A DNA stretch of 64,000 bases from Myoxocephalus aenaeus. Taxonomy: Eukaryota; Chordata; Actinopteri; Perciformes; Cottidae. The DNA is taken from the NCBI GenBank assembly GCA_038501785.1, contig JBAMJR010000025.1:5424501-5488500 (forward strand). Direction: 5' to 3'. Both the position numbers and the translations under genes were made by a program. The notes under the pieces are model-generated. The model was not told the origin of the DNA, did no database searches, and saw only the letters and a list, made by a program, of their open reading frames with translations. Below, one piece after another: positions 25,351-35,521 of the stretch. Position 1 is the stretch's first letter; the number at the start of each line of letters is the position of its first letter.

Positions 25351-26504
25351 AGACAGCCATGTTCCTGTTGTCTCAGACCAGAAGAGGAAGGACCCGTGTC
25401 TCATGCATCAGACAGCAGCATGGGAGGAGCTGCCGTCATGACGTGAAAGGATGGGACAGTCATTGGGTTGATGACTTTGAACTTCCTGTAAACACACATT
25501 CTTCATGTCTCAAGTGGAGTTCCCTGAGGAGGAGGAGAAGGAGGAGGATGAAGGCCTGTGTGCTGCTACACACTACAACTGCACCACCTTGTGGTCACAC
25601 ATCACAATCATCGTCATAGTCACCATGGGATTTTTTTTAGGCAATCCCCAATTCTCAAAGGTTCTCGTATGCATATAACAGTGCTCCAGAAAGATATAGA
25701 AGGTCACGTATGGAGGGAGATGTATACCTACCATAGGATGTGAATGTTTACATTTATTTAGCAATAATGATAGAATAATTGATACCAATAACTATGATGA
25801 AAAACATATTTATTTTACTGAAATACAGAGGGATTGAGTGTGTTTGACAGTTTAGTGAATCTAGTGCACACTAACAGATATCAGTACTGTCACAGTTTCT
25901 CACACCTCTCATTTGTCAAGCAGGCAAAATGTAGAATGTCCGCGGCGTTCGTGTGATTTTCTGACAGATTGAATAGAGAAGCTGATATCTCATTTTACGC
26001 ACATCTTGTGTATGTGAAGTGTAATTTTGGCTAAATGAAAAGAAAAATATTTTAATGGTTAATTTTGAGTGTAATGGATAAATATTAAATAACAGTGTAA
26101 ACTGAATTTGAGATATTATATATTAAATCCGACCCTGGTGGCATAGTGCTGTGTATTACATCTTTTTTTCAAACAAAAATGTTTTGCGCTGTTTAGGGGG
26201 TACTATTTCAGGGGAGTGGCTTGTCCCTCACAGGGACCTTTACTACTGAACAGACTGTTTATGTTGTTCCCTGATAAAAGACAAATGGTTCTTCTTCAGC
26301 ATGATATTAAGCTGTTTCACATTAGAATAAAATAGTCTATAACATCTGAAAATAATACAATATTTAATTGAATGACCAGTCATAGAGAAGAATTACAAAA
26401 ATAAAATGCATCTTTTTTTTTCTTCCCTAGCATATATTTTTATTTATATACTGTTGTTAACTTGCTGTTGCAAGTTCAACGTTGCCCAGCCCTAATGTGA
26501 GACC

Positions 26505-26720
26505 GTCTATTTGTCCTCGTCAGTAATCTGGCAGCAGCATTTTGTACTACCTGCAACCGGTTAATCGCAGATTTACTGAGTGAGGAGAAAAGTGCATTGC
26601 TGTAATCAATGCAAAAAGAGATAAAAGCATAAAAGCAAAAGTAGGATTTTAAATGCAGGACATTGCTGTAATGGATTCTTCTTACATGCTGGTAAGAAAG
26701 GATCTGAGAATGTCATGTAT
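26505..26720. repeat. LINE-like relic
   Basis: The phrase AATCTGGCAGCAGCATTTTG followed by TGCTGTAATCAATGC belongs to a fish non-LTR repeat in which the intact frame reads an insert about 'ggcagcagcattctg...agtccag'. This copy is short and decayed. The family name cannot be fixed without a repeat library. Confidence 0.4.
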
Positions 26721-26795
26721 CCCGCTCTAATCCCAAAATGCAGTATACATGTACAATAAATGACAATACATACACATATTTATTTGTTTTCAATG

Positions 26796-26801
26796 TTTAT
26801 T
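26796..26801 (-). terminator. Poly(A) signal of the miR-143/145 host RNA
   Basis: AATAAA on the minus strand (TTTATT on plus), about 165 bp downstream of pre-miR-145. A second one is at 26779-26784. The position fits the 3' end of the primary transcript. Supported by motif and position only. Confidence 0.4.
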
Positions 26802-26963
26802 AAAAAATGAGCAGTAATCAGAAAAGAGCGAGTGATTGGTTCAAGTCAGATCACATGAACAGGAACGTGACATGTGCACCCAGTAAATACAGTCAATATG
26901 AACATTATTACACACGACACACATAATTATGACTTAACATACTGTACATGGAATAGCTGATAA

Positions 26964-27050
26964 GCCCCGCCCCCAAGAACAGTATTTCCAGGAATCCCCC
27001 TTTCTGATAGGTCAAGGGATTCCTGGGAAAACTGGACCCCAGGAGAGAGG
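26964..27050 (-). ncRNA. mir145: pre-miR-145 hairpin
   Basis: On the minus strand the 5p arm (27014-27037) begins GTCCAGTTTTCCCAGGAATC, the full vertebrate miR-145-5p sequence. The 3p arm (26976-26997) begins GGATTCCTGGAAATACTG, as in miR-145-3p. A loop of about 16 nt separates the arms, and flanking bases extend the stem (CTCCTGGGG against CCCCCAAG). miR-145 promotes smooth-muscle differentiation and represses KLF-type regulators. It lies about 0.7 kb downstream of pre-miR-143 on the same strand, as in other vertebrates, so the two are almost certainly processed from one primary transcript. Confidence 0.97.
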
Positions 27051-27724
27051 AGATCAATAACCTTCCTTTTCTTGTGTGATCATCCAGAACTACACGATGT
27101 CAAGCTCTTCTTTCCAGACTTCATGTGTGATGCATATTAGAAAATCAAATGTCTGTATTTTTCTTTCCCTCTCCTGAAGGTGCTATGTTTAAACACCTAC
27201 ATATTTTTGGCACACAGGGCTCACACATGATCTATTACATGTGTTTAACTATATTTATCAAAGATGGGTGTGGTCTGAGTCCTGGCGTTGGAAGTAGGGG
27301 GCAGGATGTGAGGAACGTCTGCACTAAGTCCACATGAAGAGTGCTGGGCTTTCAAGCAGATCATAGTTGCCAATCTGTGGAATAACAACTTCAGGGCCCG
27401 TTATATGATGCCATTGGGCCCAAAATAACAAACAATAATAAACGATTTTTTTTTAGGTCATTCAACCTCGCAGTATTTTCTTTCCTCTTCATGTGAATCA
27501 GTCGGAGGACGAGGCTGGACGAGGGCTGGTGGCATGTTAAAGGAACCGCTGGTCTCCGTCCAGTCTGTAAACATGCACTTCAAACCATCACTGGTTATTG
27601 CTGAATCTGATAGTTGTTTCGTATTAGAAATGAATGAGACTTTAAGCATTCACAGGATGTGCCGGTCTGAATCAGCTGAGCCCTGCATGGGGACCTGGCT
27701 GTCGGTACGTTCACATTGGTATTT

Positions 27725-27806
27725 CTGTCCTCCGTCCCGAGCTACAGTGCTTCATCTCAGACTACCAACTGACCAGAGATGCAGCACTGCACCATGGGCC
27801 ACAGGG
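27725..27806 (-). ncRNA. mir143: pre-miR-143 hairpin
   Basis: On the minus strand the 3p mature arm (27739-27759) begins TGAGATGAAGCACTGTAGCT, identical to vertebrate miR-143-3p. The 5p arm (27772-27793) begins GGTGCAGTGCTGCATCTCTG. The loop CAGTTGGTAGTC differs from the human loop by one base as I remember it. miR-143 acts with miR-145 in smooth muscle and heart development. It lies upstream of miR-145 in the transcript. Confidence 0.97.
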
Positions 27807-28420
27807 ATGACTAACCGCATGCAAATCATACAAACGCACAAAGAAATATTCATATTAATCTCAAAACCACAGACACTCAGATGAGTCGTCATTATCTGAT
27901 GTCAATCAGAGTGATGCAAGTGAAATTGTCCTTATGAGACATGCTTACATGAAAATAAAGTTAGGAAGGACACAAGCTTAAATACAGAGGAGGGAACATG
28001 AAAACAATGTCATGAAAGCAGAATAAAACATGCACAGCCAATCAGACAATACAATAGACACAACAGTGTCTTCATTTACTGCAGTTTGACAGCACAAAGA
28101 CACAGAGTAGCAACATAACAATGATTTTGTTTGTAATGTATTTGACATAAGGGTCTTTCTTCTCACGAGGTAGAAAGACCAGTTAAAGCAGCGTGAGACA
28201 TTAACAGGGTGTGAATAACTGTGTGTGTGAGAGCGTGAGAAAGAGAAATGGATTGCACAGCACTAACATTTTTGTTGGGGAGGGGTAAACAGGAAATGGT
28301 TTTAACCCCCAGTAGACCTACATAATATTAACTTCCTGTCATGGTGACGCTCCCTCTGACATTCAACACACGCTCCCAAATAAAGCTTTTAAAATGTTGA
28401 TGTGTGTGTGTGATACTCAC

Positions 28421-28445
28421 CTCTCTCCGTGCTCATCTCTGACAT
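28421..28445 (-). ncRNA. Candidate host RNA exon (25 bp)
   Basis: Minus strand: acceptor GTATTTCAG then ATGTCAGAGATGAGCACGG, ending at donor GTGAGTATC. Both splice sites are near consensus. It is the closest candidate exon upstream of pre-miR-143 (about 0.6 kb). Confidence 0.4.
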
Positions 28446-29003
28446 CTGAAATACAACATACACACTTTGTTGAAAGAGAACAAAGAGAGAAAGAGTTTTT
28501 ACCGTAACAGAAAAAGCACTTTACAATTCACAGCATGCAAGGGGCCGCACAAGGAATGATTTGTTTTAGTTATCCAAAGGAATGAAGAAACTTAATGAAT
28601 CCAGTTTCACAGTGGATGAGTGTGAAATGAATAAACCATGAAAACACCAGATGATGGAAAATGTTTCTGAAGAACGTTCCAGAGAAGCTGGAGGCTTGCA
28701 GTGGAACTGAACCTGACTAACACATTTGATGGTTCTGTGTTTTCTCTTTGTTACATCTGTAACTATATTATTGCCCTGAATTATGGCTAAAGCTCTTGAC
28801 TTCAAAGTCTGAGTGGAGGCAGTGGTGGAAATAGCTTCCAGCCATTTCAGAAGATGAGATGTTGCTCTAAAGATAACAAGCCTCTGTGGGAACTTTTCAG
28901 GATTCATGTCAAGTGTACATATTAATAATCAATCCTTAAGGGCAATCCTTTTTCTGAAACCCCCAAAACGCTTAAGTGCAAATCAGACAGCACTGTGTAG
29001 AAT

Positions 29004-29013
29004 CCTAAAATGG
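29004..29013. promoter_or_regulatory. CArG box (SRF-type) upstream of mir143
   Basis: CCTAAAATGG fits the SRF consensus CC(A/T)6GG. It lies about 1.2 kb upstream of pre-miR-143. SRF/myocardin control of miR-143/145 through CArG boxes is established in mammals; use of this site is inferred. Confidence 0.35.
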
Positions 29014-29024
29014 TTCTCTCTTAC

Positions 29025-29081
29025 CCATAGTGCAGGCTCCTGGATCTCCATCTTTGATCTCCATGGTCTGAACCGCAACAC
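29025..29081 (-). ncRNA. Candidate host RNA exon (57 bp)
   Basis: Minus strand: acceptor ATCTTCTATCAG and donor GTAAGAGAG. An alternative acceptor, GCGGTTCAG, 14 bp downstream would give 43 bp. A CArG-type motif lies just downstream at 29004-29013. Confidence 0.4.
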
Positions 29082-29211
29082 CTGATAGAAGATATGTGTG
29101 AATAAACTGTGTGGTCACAATATTTTCATTGGCTCAGAATGTCCTCTGAGCACCACCACTGCTACTATGACAGTTATCTCTAGCACAGAGGACATCAAGG
29201 AGGAAGAGAGA

Positions 29212-29496
29212 CATAGAAGACAGAGGAAGAGAGAGAGAGAGACATATAAGACACAGGGAGAGAGAGACAGAAGACAGAGGGAGAGAGAGATACTTATAAA
29301 CAGAGGGAGAGAGAGAGATATATATGACAGAGGGAGAGAGAGAGATATAAGATAGAAGGGAGAGAGAGATACATATCAACAGAGGGAGAGAGATAAGAAA
29401 AAGGGGAGAGAGACATTTAAAACAGAGGGAGAGAGAGAGAGACATAAGACAGAGGGAGAGAGACACACAGAAAGACAGAGGGAGAGAGATACTTAT

Positions 29497-29543
<47 letters not shown>

Positions 29544-29884
29544 GAAGACAGAGGGGAGAGAAATAAGAAAGAGGGGAGCGAGACATTTAAAACAGAGGGA
29601 GAGAGAAAGACACAAGACAGAGGGAGATAAGATAGAGGGAGAGAGAGACATAAACAGAGGGAGAGAGAGAGGGAGAGAGAAAGACATAAGACAGAGGGAG
29701 AGAGAGACATAAACAGAGGGAGAGAGAGAGGGAGAGAGAAAGACATAAGACAGAGGGAGAGAGAGACATACACAGAGGGAGAGAGAGAGGGAGAGAGAAA
29801 GACATAAGACAGAGGGAGAGAGAGACATACACAGAGGGAGAGAGAGAGGGAGAGAGAAAGACATAAGACAGAGGGAGAGAGAGA
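29212..29884. repeat. GA-rich minisatellite block with 59-bp units
   Basis: A purine-rich block of about 670 bp built from GAGAGA runs with GACATA and ACAGAGGG words. From about 29648 onwards it becomes a regular tandem array of period 59 bp (GACATA words start at 29647, 29706, 29765 and 29824). The 225- and 150-residue Leu/Ser open frames on the minus strand are products of this array, not genes. Confidence 0.9.
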
Positions 29885-30198
29885 ACAGAACAGCTGGGTG
29901 TTTTCCAAGAACGCTCTGGAAACTCCCAGTCTGTCCATATACGGCCCGAGCCAGCCTTTTATTTTAGGGATCATGGAAAATGGGATTGCTGCTTTGGATA
30001 AACATTCCCTCTTCCAGTCTGTGATCCTTCCCCTGATAACCAGCCCCCCTTCTTCTACTTCCAGCTGGCTACATTCATTCCCTTTTCTAGTCACAGTGGG
30101 GAACGGCTCACTTAAAAGGCAGCAGAGGGAGAGGAGGCCTTCATCTCACTCCGTCCTTCTGCCTCTGCTCAGGACCCAACAAGTCCATATTAAGAAGA

Positions 30199-30200
<2 letters not shown>

Positions 30201-30265
<65 letters not shown>

Positions 30266-30266
30266 G
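30201..30266. repeat. (CT)n followed by (CA)n
   Basis: About 23 CT units, then about 10 CA units. Confidence 0.95.
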
Positions 30267-31197
30267 TACACACACTCACACAGTAGGTCATGTTTCGAGG
30301 TCTGTCCTCATGAAGTGTTGCCCTCACAGAACCAATCCAACAAACAGATCTGCCCTCTCCCAGCCTGTGTGTTGTACATGACTCCAAGCTTCAAGCCTGA
30401 ATCCCATTCCAGAGTGTTAAACCACATGCATCACCCTCATTTCTTCTTCATCGTCATCATCAGCCTTGATTCGCGTACCCGTTGTTGTGTGTAACAGTGT
30501 GTGTTCTGGTGTCAGTGTAAACTGGTTCTTATGAGGATGTGTATGTAATGAGCTGTGAGTAGAGGTTAAATGCAAATATGTTTGTTTGCATGTTAGAATT
30601 GTATTTGATAATGACATGTCAAATAAGATATTGTGAAGATGTGATCGTGGAGAGGATCAGCTCCTCCATCAGGAGAGTGAGTTTCAGTAACGCCTTTTCT
30701 CCAGGAACCTGTATCTCTTAAATATGAAATGCATTGAAATCCCTCTTTGAGAGGGAGCTCTGTTATTTGTTCCTGTTCACTTAATGTGACATGTTCAAGT
30801 AAGGAGCTGTGGTGTATTCTTTTGAAGACAAATTCTGGTGATTTTTGTAAAACACAGGAGCGCTTTGAGCTTGGACATTACAGTATGTCACAAACAGAAA
30901 TCACTTCTTGCCCTTAGTTATTACTGTAAGAGCTGGAATATAATATTTGGTTCAACATTCCCAATACAAAACTGTTATCAGAAGAGGGAAATAATGCACC
31001 AGCACAGCCTCTGTATGATATATGATCTGTTATAAAGTAACTTTATAATAAAAACTAAAAACCCACACGTTTCAACATGTTTAACTTAATGTCATAGCAA
31101 TAAAGATGATTTGAATCAATTGAATTGTCCGTGATGGAGAACGTGCTACAGTGCAGACAGTCACGGTCTGACTGCAAGCTACCAGCCCTGAGTGGGA

Positions 31198-31202
31198 ATG
31201 TG

Positions 31203-31245
<43 letters not shown>

Positions 31246-31360
31246 GTTTAGATAGGCTGTGATAACAGTCAAAGCCAAACATTGCCTAATATGGTCTTTT
31301 TTCTCTTTCCCCCTGGCTCTGTAAATCACACACAGGAAGCCCTTTCTCCATTTACTGTCT

Positions 31361-31431
<71 letters not shown>
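31198..31431. repeat. (GT)n and (CA)n pair
   Basis: A GT run at about 31198-31246 and a CA run at about 31362-31431, 115 bp apart in inverted sense, which could pair as a large stem. In the transcript they would lie inside a host RNA intron. Confidence 0.9.
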
Positions 31432-31434
<3 letters not shown>

Positions 31435-31598
31435 ATCAGAATTTTAATTTTTTTAATCTTTAGGAAAACCTCACAGATGTGTAGTGTCACCAAAAGAGTG
31501 AGCTGTACTACACTACTGATTGAAGAGCTAAACACAGTGTCAGAGTAAATCAAACAGAACGGACCAAGTATTGTAAAAGTGGGCCTTAAAATCAATTA

Positions 31599-31608
31599 CC
31601 AAAAATGG
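31599..31608. promoter_or_regulatory. Second CArG box upstream of mir143
   Basis: CCAAAAATGG fits CC(A/T)6GG. It is about 3.8 kb upstream of pre-miR-143, comparable with the distance reported for the mammalian CArG element. AT-rich DNA yields such sites by chance, so support is weak. Confidence 0.3.
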
Positions 31609-32174
31609 CAATGCTGAACTGTACTGCAGTCAAACACTGAACCCTGCCATCCAAGAAAATATGTTACATACAACTACAGGTACATTAAGAGGGAAATGTA
31701 TTTACTCTCGGATTACAGTTTTAAACACGTATCATTATAAATAACAAAACAACACAAAAATTCAACAAAACTATTCTGTTAAGTTAATTAAAAAACATCA
31801 TGGTTTCTTGAAATGACTATGTTTTTATGTTATTTAAGTCACAAAGTAGCATTCGACATTAACATAATGGTTTTGCACGGGACACAAACAGCGGGTCTCC
31901 TGTGTGGAAGTCCTGTATTTGTTTGAATAAAGAAGATAACTAGATAAGACCACACTGAAGAGCGTTTAGGCCGAACGCTGCAGGATCAGACACTATGAAT
32001 GAGTTTAATTGTTCATTTGTCTGCGAGCAGTGAAAACCACAGACCAAGAATAAGAGCTGAAAGCAGGTGAAATGCGTTAGAAGGCTCATAGTGACACTGG
32101 GGGCTCGTTCAGTTATTACAGAACTCCGTGAATAATATATAGACAGTCAGATTAGAGTCATTCAAATGAAGAAC

Positions 32175-32250
32175 AATTTCAATTCAATTCAATTTACTTT
32201 GTATAGCCCCAAATCACAACTTTTCCTCAGGGAGCTTTACAATCTGTACT
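32175..32250 (+). repeat. Fish dispersed repeat (ATTCAATTCAATT family)
   Basis: TTCAATTCAATTCAATT, then TTGTATAGCCCCAAATCACAA and CTCAGGGAGCTTTACAATC, is a very common fish interspersed repeat. Short copy. Confidence 0.65.
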
Positions 32251-32880
32251 CAGAAGAACAAAGACGGTCTCCTGCACGTGGTGTGGATTGACTCATTTGA
32301 TAAAATAGAAGATGAGGTTTCCTCTCCATCTCTTTTTCTCCATCCTCTCCTTCCCTACACTTCTCTCACCTTCCATATGCCTCTTCCCCTCTTTCCACTC
32401 CCGCTCCCCCTCTCCCATTTGAAACCCTGGGAATCAGGGTCTCTTGGGCCCAGAGGGGGTCTGGTGTGTGTGTGTGTGTGTGTAAGGGGTTATGTGAAAG
32501 TCCTTCTAAACCAGTGCCCCCAAGACTTTTGACTGCTCTGTAAATAAATACAGCATTTCCTCCTCTCCTCCCTCCATACACTTTCTCATGTCCGTTCCGG
32601 TCCTCAGCAGGACATGGGACTTTACAACACATATATTATTAGCTGGGTCTGGGAATGGGGGCGCCGATATGACACTTTGCACATTACCCTAACCTCCTCA
32701 ACCCTGTCAGACCGACCAGCCAGCAGCCGAGACCTTACTTTAATGCTGTATAGATAAGAGGGAAAGGATTCAAGAGCACATGGGTCTGCCTCATTGTACC
32801 ATGAGCTACTAACAGAGACACAGTTGTATCAGTGTGTGTGTGGGGTGTGCGTGTGTGTGTTGTGAGTGTGTTACTCCTAC

Positions 32881-32923
32881 CTGGTGTGTTTCCTCCACAC
32901 CTCCTGATGTCCTTGTCCTTCAT
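32881..32923 (-). ncRNA. Candidate host RNA exon (43 bp)
   Basis: Minus strand: acceptor CTGTGTGTTCAG, exon ATGAAGGACAAGGACATC to ACACACCAG, donor GTAGGAGTAAC. No protein similarity recognised. Confidence 0.4.
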
Positions 32924-34302
32924 CTGAACACACAGCAGCGTCCTGAGGAACAGACATGCGTTATGTGTACACGTATGTGCGTATGTGACTAGCAGTAGTT
33001 TCCTCTTTCCTTACACCTACTGCCTACTGTACATGTGGTCATGGTGTGAACTTGGTACCAGTCATTGATGCTGGTCTACTGTGGGACATGAGGCGCTGCG
33101 TGAGATCAGCCATACTAGAGGGGGCTGGGCTTTTCCCATGTAAGGTCAACACTGCACCCACACCCTTTTCTTTACAAAGTCCCCCTCCCTCCTCATGAGC
33201 TGAATTTAGAGAATCTACATCAGTGGACAACCTTTTCAACTTGTGACACCTTAAAAGAAAGTCATGTCTACTGTTTTCTGTGACCCCTTGTCACTTGTCA
33301 TGATCAGTTCAATCAGAGAGGGATAATGTCTGTCTTGAAAATGTGATTATTGACACAACAAATGAAAAGCTTATAACCAATCATGAAACAAAATTGCGTT
33401 TTGATCAGCAGACATTCATTTTATTTTACTTCCCCATCATGTCTCCTCTTGACCCATTACATTTATCTTATAAGCCATTTGTTGAGTCCCAACCCCACTC
33501 GAAATAACCTCTCACTTTGAAAAGTAGTGTCTATGTGTGTTTTCCCGGTAAAGTTCATGTAAATCCCTTCCAGGCTGGTTCAGTCACAGTCCTGCCGTTC
33601 TCAGTTAGCACTGTAGCAGCTTCAACCAGACAGGAGGAGCAGAACAGTGAGTGGGTCTCTGTATAACAGACTTCCCTCTTTGTCATATGGACTTTGCATG
33701 ACGACTGATCATTTATGAAAGTAGTGTTTTTTAGACTTTTGAATGAATTTTTCTGACCCTCCACATTTCTCTTGTTTTTCATGTCAAGGCCCCAACACAC
33801 TCTGTGACGACAGCAAGTGTACATGTTTGCTGCCCGACGCTGTGTGGGTGAGGTTAGTAAAAACTTGGGTGCAGTCTGTCAGGACCAGGGCTTCTTGGTT
33901 TCATGCCGTGTCACATTGTGACCAAACCTCTAATCCAGCCATCGGTGAATGTGTCTCACAAGGAGCTGAGGACTGACACCAAAATATTTCCCTGTTTCAC
34001 CTGTTTAACATTCGTGGCATGGGCCAAAATAACACGGTGTAGAGCTCCTTTAGTGGACATGCGCGTTCACTGTTGTGAAAAGCAGATGAAAGGATTTCGT
34101 GGCCTTTTAATGCCATGTAGACGTTTCTAATACATTTGCAAAAAGCGTGCTTTGACAACATCCAAGCATGATGAAATTATGTTCACGTATACTAGGAAAA
34201 CACATTTAAAAATGAATCAAAACATGTTTGATTGTCATTGATGTAAACATACATAAATAGTAGAGCAGTGTAACAGTCAGAAACACTGGATTGTGATCAT
34301 AC

Positions 34303-34431
34303 CTTATTCTGAGGTGGGAGCTGTCATCTGCAGCAGCTGGCAGGCTGCTGGCCTTGATGAGGTTTCTTGAGGCTTGTCATCTCCACTGGCGGGTTCAACT
34401 TCAAAGGCTGTTCTTTCACTTGTCTCTAAAG
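34303..34431 (-). ncRNA. Candidate host RNA exon (up to 129 bp)
   Basis: Minus strand: donor GTATGATC after AGAATAAG. The upstream edge is uncertain: acceptor AAACACAG at 34432 gives 129 bp, and CTGCTGCAG closer in gives 25 bp. It could also be a first exon. Confidence 0.3.
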
Positions 34432-34744
34432 CTGTGTTTGCAATAGTGAAGAGTCTAAGAGTCTAACTCTAACAGATTTGTTCACCTTCTAAAGCTTCAG
34501 TACTTTCACAGTTCAATTCATACTGAATTAGGATTGCTCATCGGTGTGGGACTCCCTCTGCTCTCTGTGTGGGTCTCTCTTATGAAGCAGATGGACTGCC
34601 AAGCCATGCATTCCACTGTTACCTTGTATGGTCACTGGGGGGCGGGACTTACACCAGGGAATGCCCCCTCTGAACATGACTGATTGGCTGATGTCAGATG
34701 AACCAAGAAGCCTCAACTTGTGACCTGAAGTCTGTCTGGGAAAG

Positions 34745-35015
34745 ATGGGGGGACAGGAGAGACTGAGGGATAAACAGAGGGCAGAAGGGAATGAGAAAAG
34801 AGAGGGAGGGAAAGAGGGAAAGAAGGGGGGCCTTAGGGGGAAGAGGAGAAGTAGAAGGAGACAGAAGCTGAGAAAAAAAGGGTATGTGAAGAGGGAAGGG
34901 GAGGGTACAGAGAAAGAGAGGAGGGAAGGAATGGGAAAGAATGGGAAAGAATGGGAAGGAAAGATGAGGAAAAAAGAGGGAAGAAATGGTGAACAGAGAA
35001 ATGGAAAAGAGGAGG
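34745..35015 (+). repeat. Purine-rich tract
   Basis: About 270 bp almost free of pyrimidines on the plus strand, with three tandem AATGGGAAAG-type units near 34930-34960, followed by a GT run at 35019-35042. It explains the 130-residue Lys/Glu/Gly open frame here. Not a gene. Confidence 0.85.
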
Positions 35016-35521
35016 AGTGTGTGTGTGTGTGTGTGTGTGTGTTGCGGGAGGGGTATATTTTCCTCAGTGAACAAAAAAAAACTCTGAACATTTTCATATT
35101 TCTTCTAAATTTGGTCTGCAACTGGACAGCAAACTGAAATACCATGTGGAACCTATTACATGGCTAAAAGACAGACAGACAGAGAGAGTTCTTAACAATC
35201 TCCAAGGAAGAGCGCTTGGTTTTGAAGCTAACTTCACAAAGTGGCCAAATGATGGAAATACAACTTTTAGGTCCACCATGTGATGCCATGGGTCCCCAAA
35301 AAGACACCCTAGTGTGAAGACTGAATATCAAATGCACCCTAAGATGTGCAGTGCAGTGTACCCACTGTCATGGGTAACCCTGACCGGTGTGCCTGTGGAA
35401 GGGCTGTGGCCTCATGGGCATCACCGAGCACATTCACCAGATACTACAGAGTAAACATTGCCACCCCCCATCCACTGGTTGTGGTTCTGCTTGAGCTGTA
35501 TGGGGTATGTACTGTATTTGG

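Larger units (their letters stand above)
16330..26775. other. Intergenic region, csnk1a1 to mir145
   Basis: About 10.4 kb with no gene I can support. The longest non-repetitive frame (18431-18853, minus, 140 codons) has no family motif I recognise and no flanking gene structure. Contents include CA/GT arrays at 20044, 22668, 22815, 24801 and 25263, an AT palindrome at 24431-24544, a perfect small hairpin at 20840-20875, a 29-bp direct repeat at 22182 and 22367, and LINE-like relics at about 20097-20300 and 26505-26720. The rest looks unique and AT-rich. Confidence 0.5.
26780..34431 (-). ncRNA. Putative spliced host RNA of miR-143/145 (MIR143HG/CARMN-like)
   Basis: A minus-strand transcript unit inferred from the two microRNAs, a downstream poly(A) signal (26796-26801), and four exon-like segments upstream with good splice signals. 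These are 34303-34431 (donor GTATGA), 32881-32923 (acceptor TGTGTTCAG, donor GTAGGA), 29025-29081 (acceptor CTTCTATCAG, donor GTAAGA) and 28421-28445 (acceptor GTATTTCAG, donor GTGAGT). Three of them can be read as one frame of about 41 codons, but this is short enough to be chance and matches no protein I know. A noncoding host, as in mammals, is the better explanation. Exon usage, start site and last exon are not established. The host points towards the 3' end of csnk1a1. Confidence 0.5.

Noticed and set aside
29648..29884. Regular repeats with spacers resembling a CRISPR array
   Set aside because: Units are contiguous tandem copies of a GA-rich 59-mer without unique spacers, in a vertebrate genome.
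29417..30094. 225-codon open frame on the minus strand, Leu/Ser-rich
   Set aside because: It is translation of the GA-rich minisatellite (CTCTCT gives Leu/Ser). No start context, splice structure or motif.
28421..32923. Coding reading of the host RNA exons (a frame of about 41 codons beginning MKDKDIRR)
   Set aside because: The frame stays open over three short exons, but that length is easily reached by chance and it matches no known protein. The miR-143/145 hairpins give a better explanation as a noncoding host.
34745..35137. 130-codon Lys/Glu/Gly-rich frame
   Set aside because: Direct translation of a purine-only tract followed by a GT run.
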